Assembly: GCA_046704385.1 (NCBI GenBank)
Contig: JBJKSB010000022.1
Span: forward strand, 1-64,000
Reading direction: 5' to 3'
Length of the DNA: 64,000 nt
From: GH45 sp046704385
Lineage (GTDB): Bacteria; Bacteroidota; Bacteroidia; Bacteroidales; SZUA-534
The translations under genes were made by a program, and so were the position numbers. The notes under the pieces were generated by a model. It ran no database searches and was not told where the DNA came from. It saw only the letters and a program-made list of their open reading frames with translations. Positions 17,655 to 27,369 of this stretch are shown here, piece after piece (the first letter of the stretch is position 1; every line of letters starts with the position of its first letter).

Positions 17655-19997
17655 ATGTTTTTTCTTTTTAAACAGACTTTTAGAAACCTGGCAAGGCACA
17701 AGCTAACTTCGTTGGTGAATATACTTGGTCTGTCAGTCTCAATTAGCCTGATTATTTTGCTCTCAGTGTTTCTGGAAACCGAAAAATCGGTAGATGCTTT
17801 TCATGCAAACAGCAATAGGATTTACCGTGTATTGCATTCCAACGAATGTTCGTTCTCTCCTCCATTCGGACAATATATACAAGACAATCTGGAAGGAATA
17901 GAATCGTGGTGCCGCACCTTTGATATTGAAGCCACCCTAAAAACTGATATTACCCTACAAAAAAGCAAAAGCTGCTTTTTTGCCGACTCCGGTTTTTTCG
18001 AAATGTTTTCATTCCCTTTAATCCAGGGAAATTCAGCACAGGTATTAAAGGATAAAAACAGTGTAGTGCTTTCGCAAACCGGGGCCCAAAAACTATTTGG
18101 AGACGAAGATCCCATAGGCAAAATTATCCGCTATAACAACCGCCTTGACTTTGTAGTGACCGGTATCGCTGCCGATTTTACAGAGAATACACATTTTAAA
18201 GCTGTTGATGCTATTTTTCCATTTCATGCACTTAACGATGTTTGGGGTTCAAATGATTATCTGACCCAATTCAATTGGCGTTATTTTATCCCGGCACTTT
18301 ATGTTTTAGCTGATAAAAACCATGATCTCTCAGGTAAAGGAACAGAACTTTATAACAAAGTTAAATCGTGGTACTGGCTTTTTCAGGATGGCAGGAATAA
18401 AGACATAACTTTTCAACCGCTAAAACAAGCTTATTTAAATCCGGCAGCTTACGGTTACCCCTTTGGCGCCCGTCAGGGAAACAATAAACAGATTTCGTTG
18501 GTACTGCTAATTGTTATTGGAATAACTGTTATTGCGGTAATTAACTTCATCAATCTGCAACTGGCTCAATCGGTGGACCGCATCAAAGAGGTGGGCATTA
18601 AAAAACTTTCAGGAGCCAAAAGAATTGGTATAATAGGGCAATCGCTATTTGAAACCGGATTTATATCGGTTATCTCGGTTATATTTGCACTGGGACTAAC
18701 ATCATTAATTTTGCCTGCCTTTAACCAACTGGTGACTTACCAGGTTACTTTTTCTCAGATTTTAACGCAGATAAATGTATACCAAAATCTGGCAATAACC
18801 CTAATAGTATTACAGATAGCAGGTCTTGCCCCGGCTTTGATACTCTCAAATTTCACTCCTCTTTCCATTACCGACAAAAAAGTGGGCAGATTTAAAACAA
18901 GTTTGGTGCAAAAATCGATGGTTATTCTGCAATACAGCATTTCCATAAGCCTGATCATCGCCCTGATTGCCATTAAGAAACAAAATCATTTCATGCTGAA
19001 TTATAATCTGGGGCTGAATAAAGACAAAGTACTTTATGTTGTCATGAATTCCGATTTTAAAACCAATAAACAGGCTTTTAAAGATGAACTTAAAAAATTA
19101 CCTGGGGTTGATCAGGTTTCATATTGCAGCGGTTTTCCAGGCGTTGGAATCATGCCTTTGCTGGCAGAGCATCAAAATAAAGCGCTGAATCTGGACTGGT
19201 TGATGATTGACAATTCCTATTTCAACGTTTTTGGTGTTTCCATTGATCAGGATTCACTATTGAACGGGAACAGCTGCTATTTAAGCCAATCAGCCGCCAG
19301 AAAGCTGGAAAATATAAAAGAAGGTGATTCATTTGAAGTAAACATGTCAGGACAAAAAGCGACTTTAATAGTCCAAAAAATATTGCCCGACATCAACTTT
19401 CATTCACTGTACGAACCGGTTAAACCAACCCTTTATACTTTGCGTAACCCTGGATCCTGGGTGGATTATGCATTGATAAAAGTAAACACAACTGATTATC
19501 TGAGTTTTACAAATAATCTTAAAAAGCTGTATCAACGTTTTTCGCAGCATTTCCCGTTTGAAATGGCATTGGTAAACGATACCCTGAACAAAGCTTATGA
19601 AAAGGACTTGAAAACTTCGGAAATTGTAGGATGGTTTTCATTATTCGGAATAATAATTTCGTCGCTGGGAATTTTTAGTTTATCGGTATTGGCTGCCAGA
19701 AAGCGGATCAAGGAAATTGGCATAAGGAAAGTAAACGGGGCACACGTTTTTGAAATTATACGATTGCTCAATATTGATTTTATAAAATGGGTAGTGCTGG
19801 CGTTTACTTTAACCTGTCCGGCAGCCTATTTATTAGTAAGAAACTGGTTGGGAAACTTTGCCTATAAAACCGCAATCAGCTGGTGGATTTTTGTTTTGGC
19901 AGGTATCATCACATTATTTATTGCACTCATTACCGTAAGCTGGCAAACCATTAAAGCCGCCCTGCAAAACCCGGTGGATGCCCTTAGATATGAATAA
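17655..19997 (+). CDS. ABC transporter permease, MacB-like with two FtsX modules (permease 4)
   Basis: A 780-residue paralogue of the arm 1 permeases with the same two-unit layout. FtsX motifs are GIKKLSGAKR and GIRKVNGAHV. The C-terminus is NPVDALRYE, where the other four have NPVEALRYE. It starts 16 bp after the DUF4097 gene and is followed by permease 5 after 18 bp, so it is part of the arm 2 transcript. Confidence 0.92.
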   Translation: MFFLFKQTFRNLARHKLTSLVNILGLSVSISLIILLSVFLETEKSVDAFHANSNRIYRVLHSNECSFSPPFGQYIQDNLEGIESWCRTFDIEATLKTDITLQKSKSCFFADSGFFEMFSFPLIQGNSAQVLKDKNSVVLSQTGAQKLFGDEDPIGKIIRYNNRLDFVVTGIAADFTENTHFKAVDAIFPFHALNDVWGSNDYLTQFNWRYFIPALYVLADKNHDLSGKGTELYNKVKSWYWLFQDGRNKDITFQPLKQAYLNPAAYGYPFGARQGNNKQISLVLLIVIGITVIAVINFINLQLAQSVDRIKEVGIKKLSGAKRIGIIGQSLFETGFISVISVIFALGLTSLILPAFNQLVTYQVTFSQILTQINVYQNLAITLIVLQIAGLAPALILSNFTPLSITDKKVGRFKTSLVQKSMVILQYSISISLIIALIAIKKQNHFMLNYNLGLNKDKVLYVVMNSDFKTNKQAFKDELKKLPGVDQVSYCSGFPGVGIMPLLAEHQNKALNLDWLMIDNSYFNVFGVSIDQDSLLNGNSCYLSQSAARKLENIKEGDSFEVNMSGQKATLIVQKILPDINFHSLYEPVKPTLYTLRNPGSWVDYALIKVNTTDYLSFTNNLKKLYQRFSQHFPFEMALVNDTLNKAYEKDLKTSEIVGWFSLFGIIISSLGIFSLSVLAARKRIKEIGIRKVNGAHVFEIIRLLNIDFIKWVVLAFTLTCPAAYLLVRNWLGNFAYKTAISWWIFVLAGIITLFIALITVSWQTIKAALQNPVDALRYE

Positions 19998-20015
19998 AAA
20001 TAAAACCAACAGACC

Positions 20016-22391
20016 ATGATTCAGACTTTTTTTAAACAACTTATTCGAAGCATTTCACATCGTAAATTACTTAACGGTATTAATATTATTAGCCTGGGCA
20101 TTGGCCTGGCGTGCGTTATTTTAATGACTACCTATATTATTCATGAATTTTCGTTCGACAGTTATTACCAAAACGTGGCAAACACCTACCGGGTGATCGA
20201 CGGAAAAGATAGCTATACTTATTACCCGATGGGTGACTTATTTAAGACTGAAATCCCAGAAGTGGAGTCTGTATGCAGGATGTTCAGCATTGGTGTTAAG
20301 GTGCGGCAAGGGCTCGACTATATTGATGAAGGATCTGCCTGTCTTTCTGACACAAATATTATCAGTGTCTTCGATCTGAAATTAGTAAGCGGGAATAAAT
20401 CCGAAATTTTAAAAGCGCCTGACGAAATTATCGTCTCACAAAAACTTGCCCACAAATATTTCCCTGATGAAAATCCTGTTGGTAAAACGATGGAGCTGGC
20501 CGTGGGTCAAAGTTTGTTACATTATAAGATAAGCGGTGTCTTTAAAGATATCCCTTCAAACTCATCCTTACAAACGCAGATTATAGGGAATATTGAAAAT
20601 GCCTTTTCCATGCTGTATGACCTGACCTATATGATTGGTGCATCGGACAAAAAAGTTGAAAAGGATTATCACCAGGTATGGGAACAGAATATGTTTACCA
20701 CTTTCGTAATGCTAAATCCGAATGCTGAAATTGCCCGGGTTGAAGAAAAATGCTCTGCATTATGCGACCAGCACCGACACGTTGAAGATGGCCAGAAAAT
20801 AACCTTGCAGCCTATTACCCGGATGTACCTGCACTCCAGCCATCTTGAAAATACCGGTTCGTTGGTAACTAACCAGTTGGGTTCTATAAAAATATTCATG
20901 GGCATTGGTTTATTAATTTTATTGGTCGCTATTATCAATTTTATTCTTATCTCAAACGCCGATAATAACCTGGCATTAAAGGAAATAGCCTGCCGAAAAG
21001 TTAACGGGGCTTCGCGCAGGCAATTGTTGTGGGGTTATATTTTTCGGTCGGTTACTATAGCCATGTTTAGTCTCATTCCGGCTATACTACTGGTAAACCT
21101 GCTTATCCCGGTTTTCAATAACCTTTTTCAGAAAAACCTGTCCATACAGTTAATGATGCAATGGCCTTACCTTACTTCATTGTTGCTTATCACTATAATC
21201 ACGGGAGTTATTTCGGGTTTATACCTTGGACTTTATGTCACCAAAATTAAACCATCTACCCTGTTGCAAAAAGGGACTATGAACCCCGGTCGTAAAAGTC
21301 ATTTTAAAGGCTCCCTGGTAGTGGTTCAATTTGTGGTTTTTATTTTCCTTTTTTCGTGTTTTATGATTATGCAGAAGCAATACAATTTTGCTTTGCATAA
21401 GGATTTGGGATTCAACACCAACAATCTAATTGCGCTAAACATCAATAACCAGGGTTTGACTGATAAAGTAGAATATCTTGAAAATAAACTTAAAAGCTAT
21501 CCGGGAGTTGTCGATTGTAAACCTACTTCGTTTACGGTTCCGCCCAGCAATAACAGCCTGCTTTTTCAGTACAAAAATCAAGACACAGGGGAACCCATGA
21601 CCATGGAAGCCCTGGTTTTTGGAAACGGGATTGTTAACATGCTTCATATTCCGATTATTGACGGGCGCGATTTTGAACCAACCGATGGCGGTTTCGGGGG
21701 TAAATTTATGATTAATGAGGCCGCTGCCAGAAAGTTCAATATCAGGGCCGGCGAAAAATTTAGCGGGTTTGACATTATCGGCGTGGTTAAAAATTTTCAC
21801 TATCACTCACTCTATCAACCCGTTAAGCCTGTATTTATTGCACAGCAGGCGCAAAATTATCAGTATTTGCTTATTAAAACCAATGGTGACAATAAGAAGG
21901 TGGTTGAGTATTGCCGACAGATCTGTCATGAAATTTCACCCAATTATTACCTGAGCTGGGAACTTCTTGACGACCGTATTGAGGGGTTCTATGCCAAAGA
22001 AGATAAGCAAATGGGAACTATCGGATTCTTTGCCGGATTGGCCATGATTTTATCGGTATTGGGTTTATTGGCTTTTGTGACGTTGAACCTCGTAAAACGG
22101 ACCAAAGAACTGGGTATCAGAAAAGTGAATGGTGCAAAATTGACCGATATTATGCAACTATTGCATAAGGACTTTTTAATCTGGATTAGTATAGCCTTTG
22201 TTATTGCCTGTCCCCTGGCTTTTTATTCCATGAACCGATGGCTCGAGGATTTTGCCTATAAAACGAATCTCAGCTGGTGGATTTTTGCCCTTGCCGGATT
22301 CACTGCGTTAGTAATTGCCGTTATCACTATTAGCTGGCAAACCTACCGTGCAGCTAAACGAAACCCTGTGGAGGCTTTGAGGTATGAGTAG
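20016..22391 (+). CDS. ABC transporter permease, MacB-like with two FtsX modules (permease 5)
   Basis: A 791-residue paralogue and last gene of arm 2. The first FtsX module has ACRKVNGASRR and the second GIRKVNGAKL; the protein ends NPVEALRYE. The DNA after the stop (22392-22624) contains intergenic repeats but no convincing intrinsic terminator. Confidence 0.92.
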   Translation: MIQTFFKQLIRSISHRKLLNGINIISLGIGLACVILMTTYIIHEFSFDSYYQNVANTYRVIDGKDSYTYYPMGDLFKTEIPEVESVCRMFSIGVKVRQGLDYIDEGSACLSDTNIISVFDLKLVSGNKSEILKAPDEIIVSQKLAHKYFPDENPVGKTMELAVGQSLLHYKISGVFKDIPSNSSLQTQIIGNIENAFSMLYDLTYMIGASDKKVEKDYHQVWEQNMFTTFVMLNPNAEIARVEEKCSALCDQHRHVEDGQKITLQPITRMYLHSSHLENTGSLVTNQLGSIKIFMGIGLLILLVAIINFILISNADNNLALKEIACRKVNGASRRQLLWGYIFRSVTIAMFSLIPAILLVNLLIPVFNNLFQKNLSIQLMMQWPYLTSLLLITIITGVISGLYLGLYVTKIKPSTLLQKGTMNPGRKSHFKGSLVVVQFVVFIFLFSCFMIMQKQYNFALHKDLGFNTNNLIALNINNQGLTDKVEYLENKLKSYPGVVDCKPTSFTVPPSNNSLLFQYKNQDTGEPMTMEALVFGNGIVNMLHIPIIDGRDFEPTDGGFGGKFMINEAAARKFNIRAGEKFSGFDIIGVVKNFHYHSLYQPVKPVFIAQQAQNYQYLLIKTNGDNKKVVEYCRQICHEISPNYYLSWELLDDRIEGFYAKEDKQMGTIGFFAGLAMILSVLGLLAFVTLNLVKRTKELGIRKVNGAKLTDIMQLLHKDFLIWISIAFVIACPLAFYSMNRWLEDFAYKTNLSWWIFALAGFTALVIAVITISWQTYRAAKRNPVEALRYE

Positions 22392-22438
22392 ATTTTTATT
22401 GTTGGTAAGTATTTATATATTGCTTGTCCCCCTTTGCC

Positions 22439-22461
22439 TCCCGAAACAAGTTCAGGACAGG
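22439..22461 (+). repeat. Short palindromic repeat, copy 1 of 3
   Basis: TCCCGAA-ACAAG-TTCAGGA followed by CAGG: an imperfect 7-bp hairpin. Closely related copies occur at 34002-34024 (perfect arms) and 40397-40417. Confidence 0.55.
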
Positions 22462-22547
22462 TCGTCGGCATTTCCCCTGGGGAAAACACACTTCTTATAC
22501 TTTGCGAGTAACTTGAAAGTTTTAGTTTTCAACTGACGTTCACTATA

Positions 22548-22604
22548 TGTGTTCTTTCCTGGGAGAGGTCCAGCCCTAGGCTGGAGAGAGGGAATGACTC
22601 TCCG
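22548..22604 (+). repeat. Direct repeat flanking the GH11 gene, copy 1
   Basis: The segment TGTGTTCTTTCCTGGGAGAG through GACTCTCC aligns over its whole length, in the same orientation, with 23800-23857 on the other side of the xylanase gene. Both contain a GGGAGAGGT core followed by a CTGGAGAGaGG/ATGGAGAGGG block and CTCTCC. Confidence 0.55.
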
Positions 22605-22624
22605 GTTTTCCTTTACTTCTTCAG

Positions 22625-23623
22625 CTACTTCACCATATATTTTGCAGTATAGTTAACTCCGTTGGTGGCCACTTTTACTAAATAAATCCCGGTTTTCAAG
22701 CCGGAAACCTGCAAAGGACTGCTATTAACATTTCCCTGAGAGAAAATAACCTTACCGGAAATATCATAGACCTTAATATTTGCATTTTTGACAGATTCAT
22801 TTAATCGTACAAAAAAACTACCTGAATCAGGAGCCGTATAAATACTGACAGGTGATGATACATCTGATTTATCGGAAATTTTTATAGGGTCACTGCTTAC
22901 AAAAACATCAAGGTCAGTAAAGTCAAAAGTTCCGCTGCTTTGATACCCCTCAACAACAAACGACACCTCGTACATTTTACCCATATCCATTCCCAACGAT
23001 TCCCATTTGTTAAAATGGTCTGAAATATTTATAGTTCCACTATCACGCTTACTTCTTCGGATACTAAAATACTGTTGAAAAGTAGTAGTTCCAATAATGG
23101 AAGGTTGATTGACCCTTGTATTTTCATAAATATCATAAATACTGCCGTTAACTTCAACGCTGCCCTTTTTGGTGGCGTTTGCATCCATTGAAGGTATCCA
23201 GTTGCGCCAGTCTTCAATAATGTAATATTCTATCAGCGGATCCACCGTCCATCCATAGATTGCTAAATATGAATTTCCGGATGCACTTGAAGGATTATAA
23301 CTGCAAGTATAGGTAGAATAAAAAGTACCAATTTCCTGATGCTGCTGGGTTTGATTATATCCTAAACCACGACGTGCCAGATAGTTCTGAATATCACTCC
23401 ATTCTCCGCTAAATAACGCTCCGCTTCCCAGTGTCATGCATGCAGTTCCCTGAGCATTCTGATTCCATAATTCATAACGAAATCCGTCCTGCTCTCCGGC
23501 ATACCGTTCAGTACCAGTCTCGGTACAATAGGTCTGGCCACATGAATGGTGAAAATTAATAACTAATAAAACCAGCGTGCCACAAAGGTAACCCAAGGTT
23601 TTGTAAATGCTGTTCTTTTTCAT
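22625..23623 (-). CDS. GH11 endo-1,4-beta-xylanase with T9SS type A sorting domain
   Basis: A 332-residue secreted xylanase. After a signal peptide (to about residue 29) the GH11 jelly roll occupies about 31-242. The nucleophile is Glu132 in PLIEYYI and the acid/base is Glu225 in VEGYQSSG, both in the family's signature contexts. Residues about 255-332 are a Por-type T9SS sorting domain (IKVYDISGKVIF, GIYLVKV, KYMVK), so export to the cell surface or medium is expected. It shares its start region (GAAATAGCTACCATTATG-like leader) and most of its catalytic sequence with the GH11 gene at 27370-28122, a clear duplication. It is the last gene of the minus-strand carbohydrate block. Confidence 0.93.
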   Translation of the reverse strand: MKKNSIYKTLGYLCGTLVLLVINFHHSCGQTYCTETGTERYAGEQDGFRYELWNQNAQGTACMTLGSGALFSGEWSDIQNYLARRGLGYNQTQQHQEIGTFYSTYTCSYNPSSASGNSYLAIYGWTVDPLIEYYIIEDWRNWIPSMDANATKKGSVEVNGSIYDIYENTRVNQPSIIGTTTFQQYFSIRRSKRDSGTINISDHFNKWESLGMDMGKMYEVSFVVEGYQSSGTFDFTDLDVFVSSDPIKISDKSDVSSPVSIYTAPDSGSFFVRLNESVKNANIKVYDISGKVIFSQGNVNSSPLQVSGLKTGIYLVKVATNGVNYTAKYMVK

Positions 23624-23799
23624 AATGGTAGCTATTTCAATTTTAAAGCATATAAGAAGTAATTTGATCGCTTTATTCTTTGCTTCTCATAATAATAGAA
23701 ACTGCAATTTAATCGATTATTTTTTTCCACCGGTTATTCATTGCTATTTTATAGCACAAATTTGACGTTGTTTCTATTTTGTAAAAGCGTCTGAGCAAT

Positions 23800-23857
23800 G
23801 TGTCCTCTCCCGGGAGAGGTGTCAGTCTCGGCTGATGGAGAGGGATTTACTCTCCCA
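23800..23857 (+). repeat. Direct repeat flanking the GH11 gene, copy 2
   Basis: It contains the perfect 16-bp palindrome CCTCTCCCGGGAGAGG at 23804-23819 and then matches 22548-22604. The surrounding gap (23624-23941) holds no supported gene; a 67-codon plus-strand frame overlapping the repeat is discounted. Confidence 0.55.
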
Positions 23858-23941
23858 AAAGACTTACCTTCATTCTTACGACAGTTTCAAATAACCTATC
23901 CTCAACCAAGGAGTCAGGAAAATAATAATCTCAGTACTGCG

Positions 23942-26302
23942 CTAATACCGCTGGGGGACATTGTCGAAATCATTTGTGCGATTTGTACTTTCTCTCTTTG
24001 ATCCAATACTAAACTGATAACTTAACCTAAACCAAACAGGGAATACAGGAACTTGAAGAATACCTTTATACACACTGATAAAATCCGGTGTTATTATTTC
24101 GGAGCCCTGATAAACCATCGACTTTTTAAATGGAATAGCACTGACCATACCGACCTTTAACTTTTGTTTAAAAGTTTTTTCGAAGGTTATCATGTATAAA
24201 GCATCGCTAAATGCATTACCCAGAATGTAGTTTTTTGGTGTGGCATACCGAAACAAAACAGAAAGTGCAAAATCTCTTTTAAAAGATAATAAAGCAGAAA
24301 GTCCTGTTTCAAATCCGGGCATAGTTCTGTTCTCAATCCTGTACTCTTTAGCCATATCATTCCCGCTTGTAATCAACTGATAAACCTGCAAGTAGGGATT
24401 AAAAGTTAATATACCAAACTTTATTGTACCTGAAAGTTGCAAACCGTATTGATAAACAGTACCCAAATTGAAGCGATGAATTTCAAAGGCCCCGGTATCA
24501 TTAACAAATACAAGATTACTTATGGCTGAAGATGTTTTGGTATAAAATAAACGCGATGAAATATAATTGCCATGAAACTGAATTGTATGTTCCAGAAATA
24601 TCTTGCTCATTAATTCAGGTTCCAGCCCGGGATTCCCCTTATTAATAGTATAAGGGTCACTTATACTGGTAGTGGGTTCCAACTGATAAATATCAGGCCG
24701 GTTTATCAAACTACTGTAGTTGAGTTTTATATTTTGATTCTTTGTAAGCGAATAGAAAACCGACAGATAAGGTAACCCGTTGACAAACAGCTTATCAGTA
24801 TCATTCGATTCCATTTTAGATTCCTCAAATCGTATTCCGGCACCTGCCTTAAATTTCACCATCTGAAAACCCAGTGTTCCATAACCTGCAAATAATATTT
24901 CATGACGGAAAAATTCTTCCAAATGCCTGTCATACATGGTTTGATTCATAACTTTAAAGCCTGAACTATAGGTCCAACGATCACCCAGATAGGAGGTAAA
25001 ATCAGTCTTAATACTCAAAGCCTGTTGGTTCGGATAGCTTAAATTAGTCTGTAATAGTTGCTGGTCGTTACGGGCATCGGTGTATGTTATTCTATTTTCT
25101 GATTTAAGATTAAACTGGCTGATATCGAATGATATTTCCCGGCCTAAACTATCGAATTTATGTTTATAATAAAAAGAGTATGTGTAACATACATTTTTAT
25201 CTGTCTCATCCCGGTAGGTATCCCATTCCGGTACCGTATCGCCCCTGGTTATTGTTACCGAACGGCCATCCTGTTCATGTGAGTATGGATTGTAATAGGT
25301 ATACAGATTGATGAGATTTTTCTTGTTCAAAGAATAGTCAAGGCCAAAATGAAAGCGGTGCGAACCATAGGTTTGTTTCACATATTGATTGGAAAGTAAC
25401 GTTTTTTGCTCACCATTGGTCCAAATATCACGAACCAGACTTTCGTTCAGTTTTTCCCTGTCCATTTCTCCGTTGTACGAAGCATATACATTCAGATTTT
25501 TAAAGCCATAGTTTAAGTTATAGGCTGGAAAAATGTATACAAATTTTTTCGTTGAAGGGATCTCTGCCAACATATACCCGTTAAATCCCGACTTGTTGTC
25601 TTTTTTAAGAATAATATTGATGGCTCCTTTAATATTACCGTCCATATTGGCTAAGGGTGTTGTAATTATTTCAACTTTCTGCATCCGTTTAGGATTTAAC
25701 TGGCTTACATAATTTGCATCGCGCTGAATTCCATCAACAAAAATCAGAATATCGCTACTACCTTCCAGGGAAATATTTTGCCTGAAATCCATCTGGATGC
25801 CCGGGATTAGCTTTAGAATATCCATTCCGGTGGTTGAAGCATCTGCCATTTTCTTTGTTACCAGGTAATCGGTATGGTTGTTTTGTGCTTTTACCCTGAT
25901 ACTGTTGGCAGTCACCAGTGCTTCATCCATAATATAGGTAGAATCGTTTAAAAACAAAGTTCCCAGGTTGGTACTGTTTGAGCCTAAAGTATTTATAGTT
26001 TTATAGAGCGACTTATAACCAATTGCCGAAATTTTGATATTATAACTTCCCCGGGCCGGCCCTGATAAACTGAAATGTCCGTTCAGGTCACTTATAGCGG
26101 CTGTCAAAAGGGTGGAATCAGAATGAGCATATAACCCAATAGTTGCAAAAAGTACTGGTTCATTGTTTTCTTCTGCTACAATATTTCCCGTAATCAGGTT
26201 TTGCTGGCCAGTTGCGTCAAACGGATGAATAATATTAAGGATCATTATGAATGACAACAATCCTTTAATCATTTGGCAATTAATTTTAATCAGGCGATTC
26301 AT
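23942..26302 (-). CDS. TonB-dependent receptor, outer-membrane beta-barrel family
   Basis: A 786-residue outer-membrane receptor. Signal peptide to about residue 32, then a carboxypeptidase-regulatory-like beta-sandwich (VLFATIGLYAHSDSTLLTAA, GHFSLSGPARGSYNIKISAI), a plug domain (TGMDILKLIPGIQ, GSSDILIFVDGIQRD) and a long barrel (OMP_b-brl_3-like). The barrel is rich in alternating aromatic strands. There is no SusD partner, so this is not a classical Sus pair. It lies directly downstream of the LytTR regulator gene and between two GH11 genes, which suggests uptake of, or signalling by, xylan-derived products (inference). Confidence 0.85.
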   Translation of the reverse strand: MNRLIKINCQMIKGLLSFIMILNIIHPFDATGQQNLITGNIVAEENNEPVLFATIGLYAHSDSTLLTAAISDLNGHFSLSGPARGSYNIKISAIGYKSLYKTINTLGSNSTNLGTLFLNDSTYIMDEALVTANSIRVKAQNNHTDYLVTKKMADASTTGMDILKLIPGIQMDFRQNISLEGSSDILIFVDGIQRDANYVSQLNPKRMQKVEIITTPLANMDGNIKGAINIILKKDNKSGFNGYMLAEIPSTKKFVYIFPAYNLNYGFKNLNVYASYNGEMDREKLNESLVRDIWTNGEQKTLLSNQYVKQTYGSHRFHFGLDYSLNKKNLINLYTYYNPYSHEQDGRSVTITRGDTVPEWDTYRDETDKNVCYTYSFYYKHKFDSLGREISFDISQFNLKSENRITYTDARNDQQLLQTNLSYPNQQALSIKTDFTSYLGDRWTYSSGFKVMNQTMYDRHLEEFFRHEILFAGYGTLGFQMVKFKAGAGIRFEESKMESNDTDKLFVNGLPYLSVFYSLTKNQNIKLNYSSLINRPDIYQLEPTTSISDPYTINKGNPGLEPELMSKIFLEHTIQFHGNYISSRLFYTKTSSAISNLVFVNDTGAFEIHRFNLGTVYQYGLQLSGTIKFGILTFNPYLQVYQLITSGNDMAKEYRIENRTMPGFETGLSALLSFKRDFALSVLFRYATPKNYILGNAFSDALYMITFEKTFKQKLKVGMVSAIPFKKSMVYQGSEIITPDFISVYKGILQVPVFPVWFRLSYQFSIGSKRESTNRTNDFDNVPQRY

Positions 26303-26457
26303 ACAGTAAAAGTTTTAAAATTTTACTGTAAAGTGAAGGATTATCCTTGCGGTAAGCAATTATCTGGGCTATACAGCAAGGTTTTGTTTCGGGATGTAAA
26401 AGTTTATCGATTTGGATTTTAAATCTGGGACAAAATGTATTTTTCTGGTATGAATGG

Positions 26458-27309
26458 TTAATGATATTGTTTTACAATTTGCATGAAATTGACCGAATTT
26501 TGCCTCGAAACTGGGATTTCATTTTCAGCTCCGGTCAATTTTATCTTGTACCCCCAGGTATTGCCCTTAATGGATTTGATACAATGTAAATTCACCATGA
26601 AAGCCCGGTGTACCTTCTTTAAATAGGGATATTCTGATAAATGTTGTTCTATATTATTCATGGTGTTACGAACGGTTAATTTTTTAGCCACACCCTTCTC
26701 TATCATATAAAATATAACATAATTACCCTGTGACTCAATATATTGGATATTCTTAGGAAATAAACTTACCTCTTCTTTTTTAAGCTGTGAAGGTATTTCT
26801 ATAAAATCTGCTGTGTCTTCCTCGGTTTGAGAATTAACATTGGGTGAAAAGACTTGCGAAATATCCGTAACAAAAAGGTGACGATAATTACTTAAAGTGA
26901 AAAACGAAAAAGGTACCAATCCAACAAGAATACCAATTAAGAATGAACTGACAAAAGTACTTAAATTCCATCGGTCAGAAGGTTCCTCCATGATAAACCC
27001 TGAAAAATATACACTGATTCCCATTCCAGCCAATAAAATCAATATCGAAGTAATCTCTTTCAAAAAGGTCCAATGGCTTTTTTTTGATTTAAATTTAATT
27101 ATACTTGCCAACAACACAACCGGCACTGCCATTAACAAGCTATAAACCAACATAGTAAATCCGAAACTGAATGTTCGTGCAGGATGTACATTAAAAGGCC
27201 GGTAAGTAACAATAAAAATAAAGTTTAACAGCAAAATTATAGCTGAACCGGTAATTGGTTTTCGAATCACATAATTCTGCGGGTATTTTTTTGTCAGAAA
27301 ATTGATCAT
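26458..27309 (-). CDS. Membrane-anchored LytTR-family DNA-binding regulator
   Basis: 283 aa. Four hydrophobic segments lie within about residues 20-155, followed by a linker and a C-terminal LytTR domain (about 178-280): NIQYIESQGNYVIFY, RNTMNNIEQHL, HRAFMVNL and EIPVSRQN are typical. There is no receiver domain, so it probably senses a membrane or extracellular signal directly. It lies 60 bp downstream of GH11 gene 2 and 155 bp upstream of the receptor, making it the obvious candidate regulator of this block (inference). CCTTGC/GCAAGG arms at 26345-26381 could form a weak attenuating hairpin after it. Confidence 0.85.
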   Translation of the reverse strand: MINFLTKKYPQNYVIRKPITGSAIILLLNFIFIVTYRPFNVHPARTFSFGFTMLVYSLLMAVPVVLLASIIKFKSKKSHWTFLKEITSILILLAGMGISVYFSGFIMEEPSDRWNLSTFVSSFLIGILVGLVPFSFFTLSNYRHLFVTDISQVFSPNVNSQTEEDTADFIEIPSQLKKEEVSLFPKNIQYIESQGNYVIFYMIEKGVAKKLTVRNTMNNIEQHLSEYPYLKKVHRAFMVNLHCIKSIKGNTWGYKIKLTGAENEIPVSRQNSVNFMQIVKQYH

Positions 27310-27369
27310 ATCCTTTCGTCACTACATTATACAATGGTATGCTAAAAACCGTATCTGACCTGGGATAAA

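Noticed and set aside
22548..23857. Flanking repeats as attachment sites of an integrated element
   Set aside because: No integrase or phage gene lies between them; the enclosed gene is a host-like secreted enzyme and the repeats resemble dispersed intergenic palindromes.
23798..24001. Plus-strand frame starting in the repeat after the GH11 gene
   Set aside because: It consists mostly of the palindromic repeat and the antisense of the receptor's C-terminus; no start signal.
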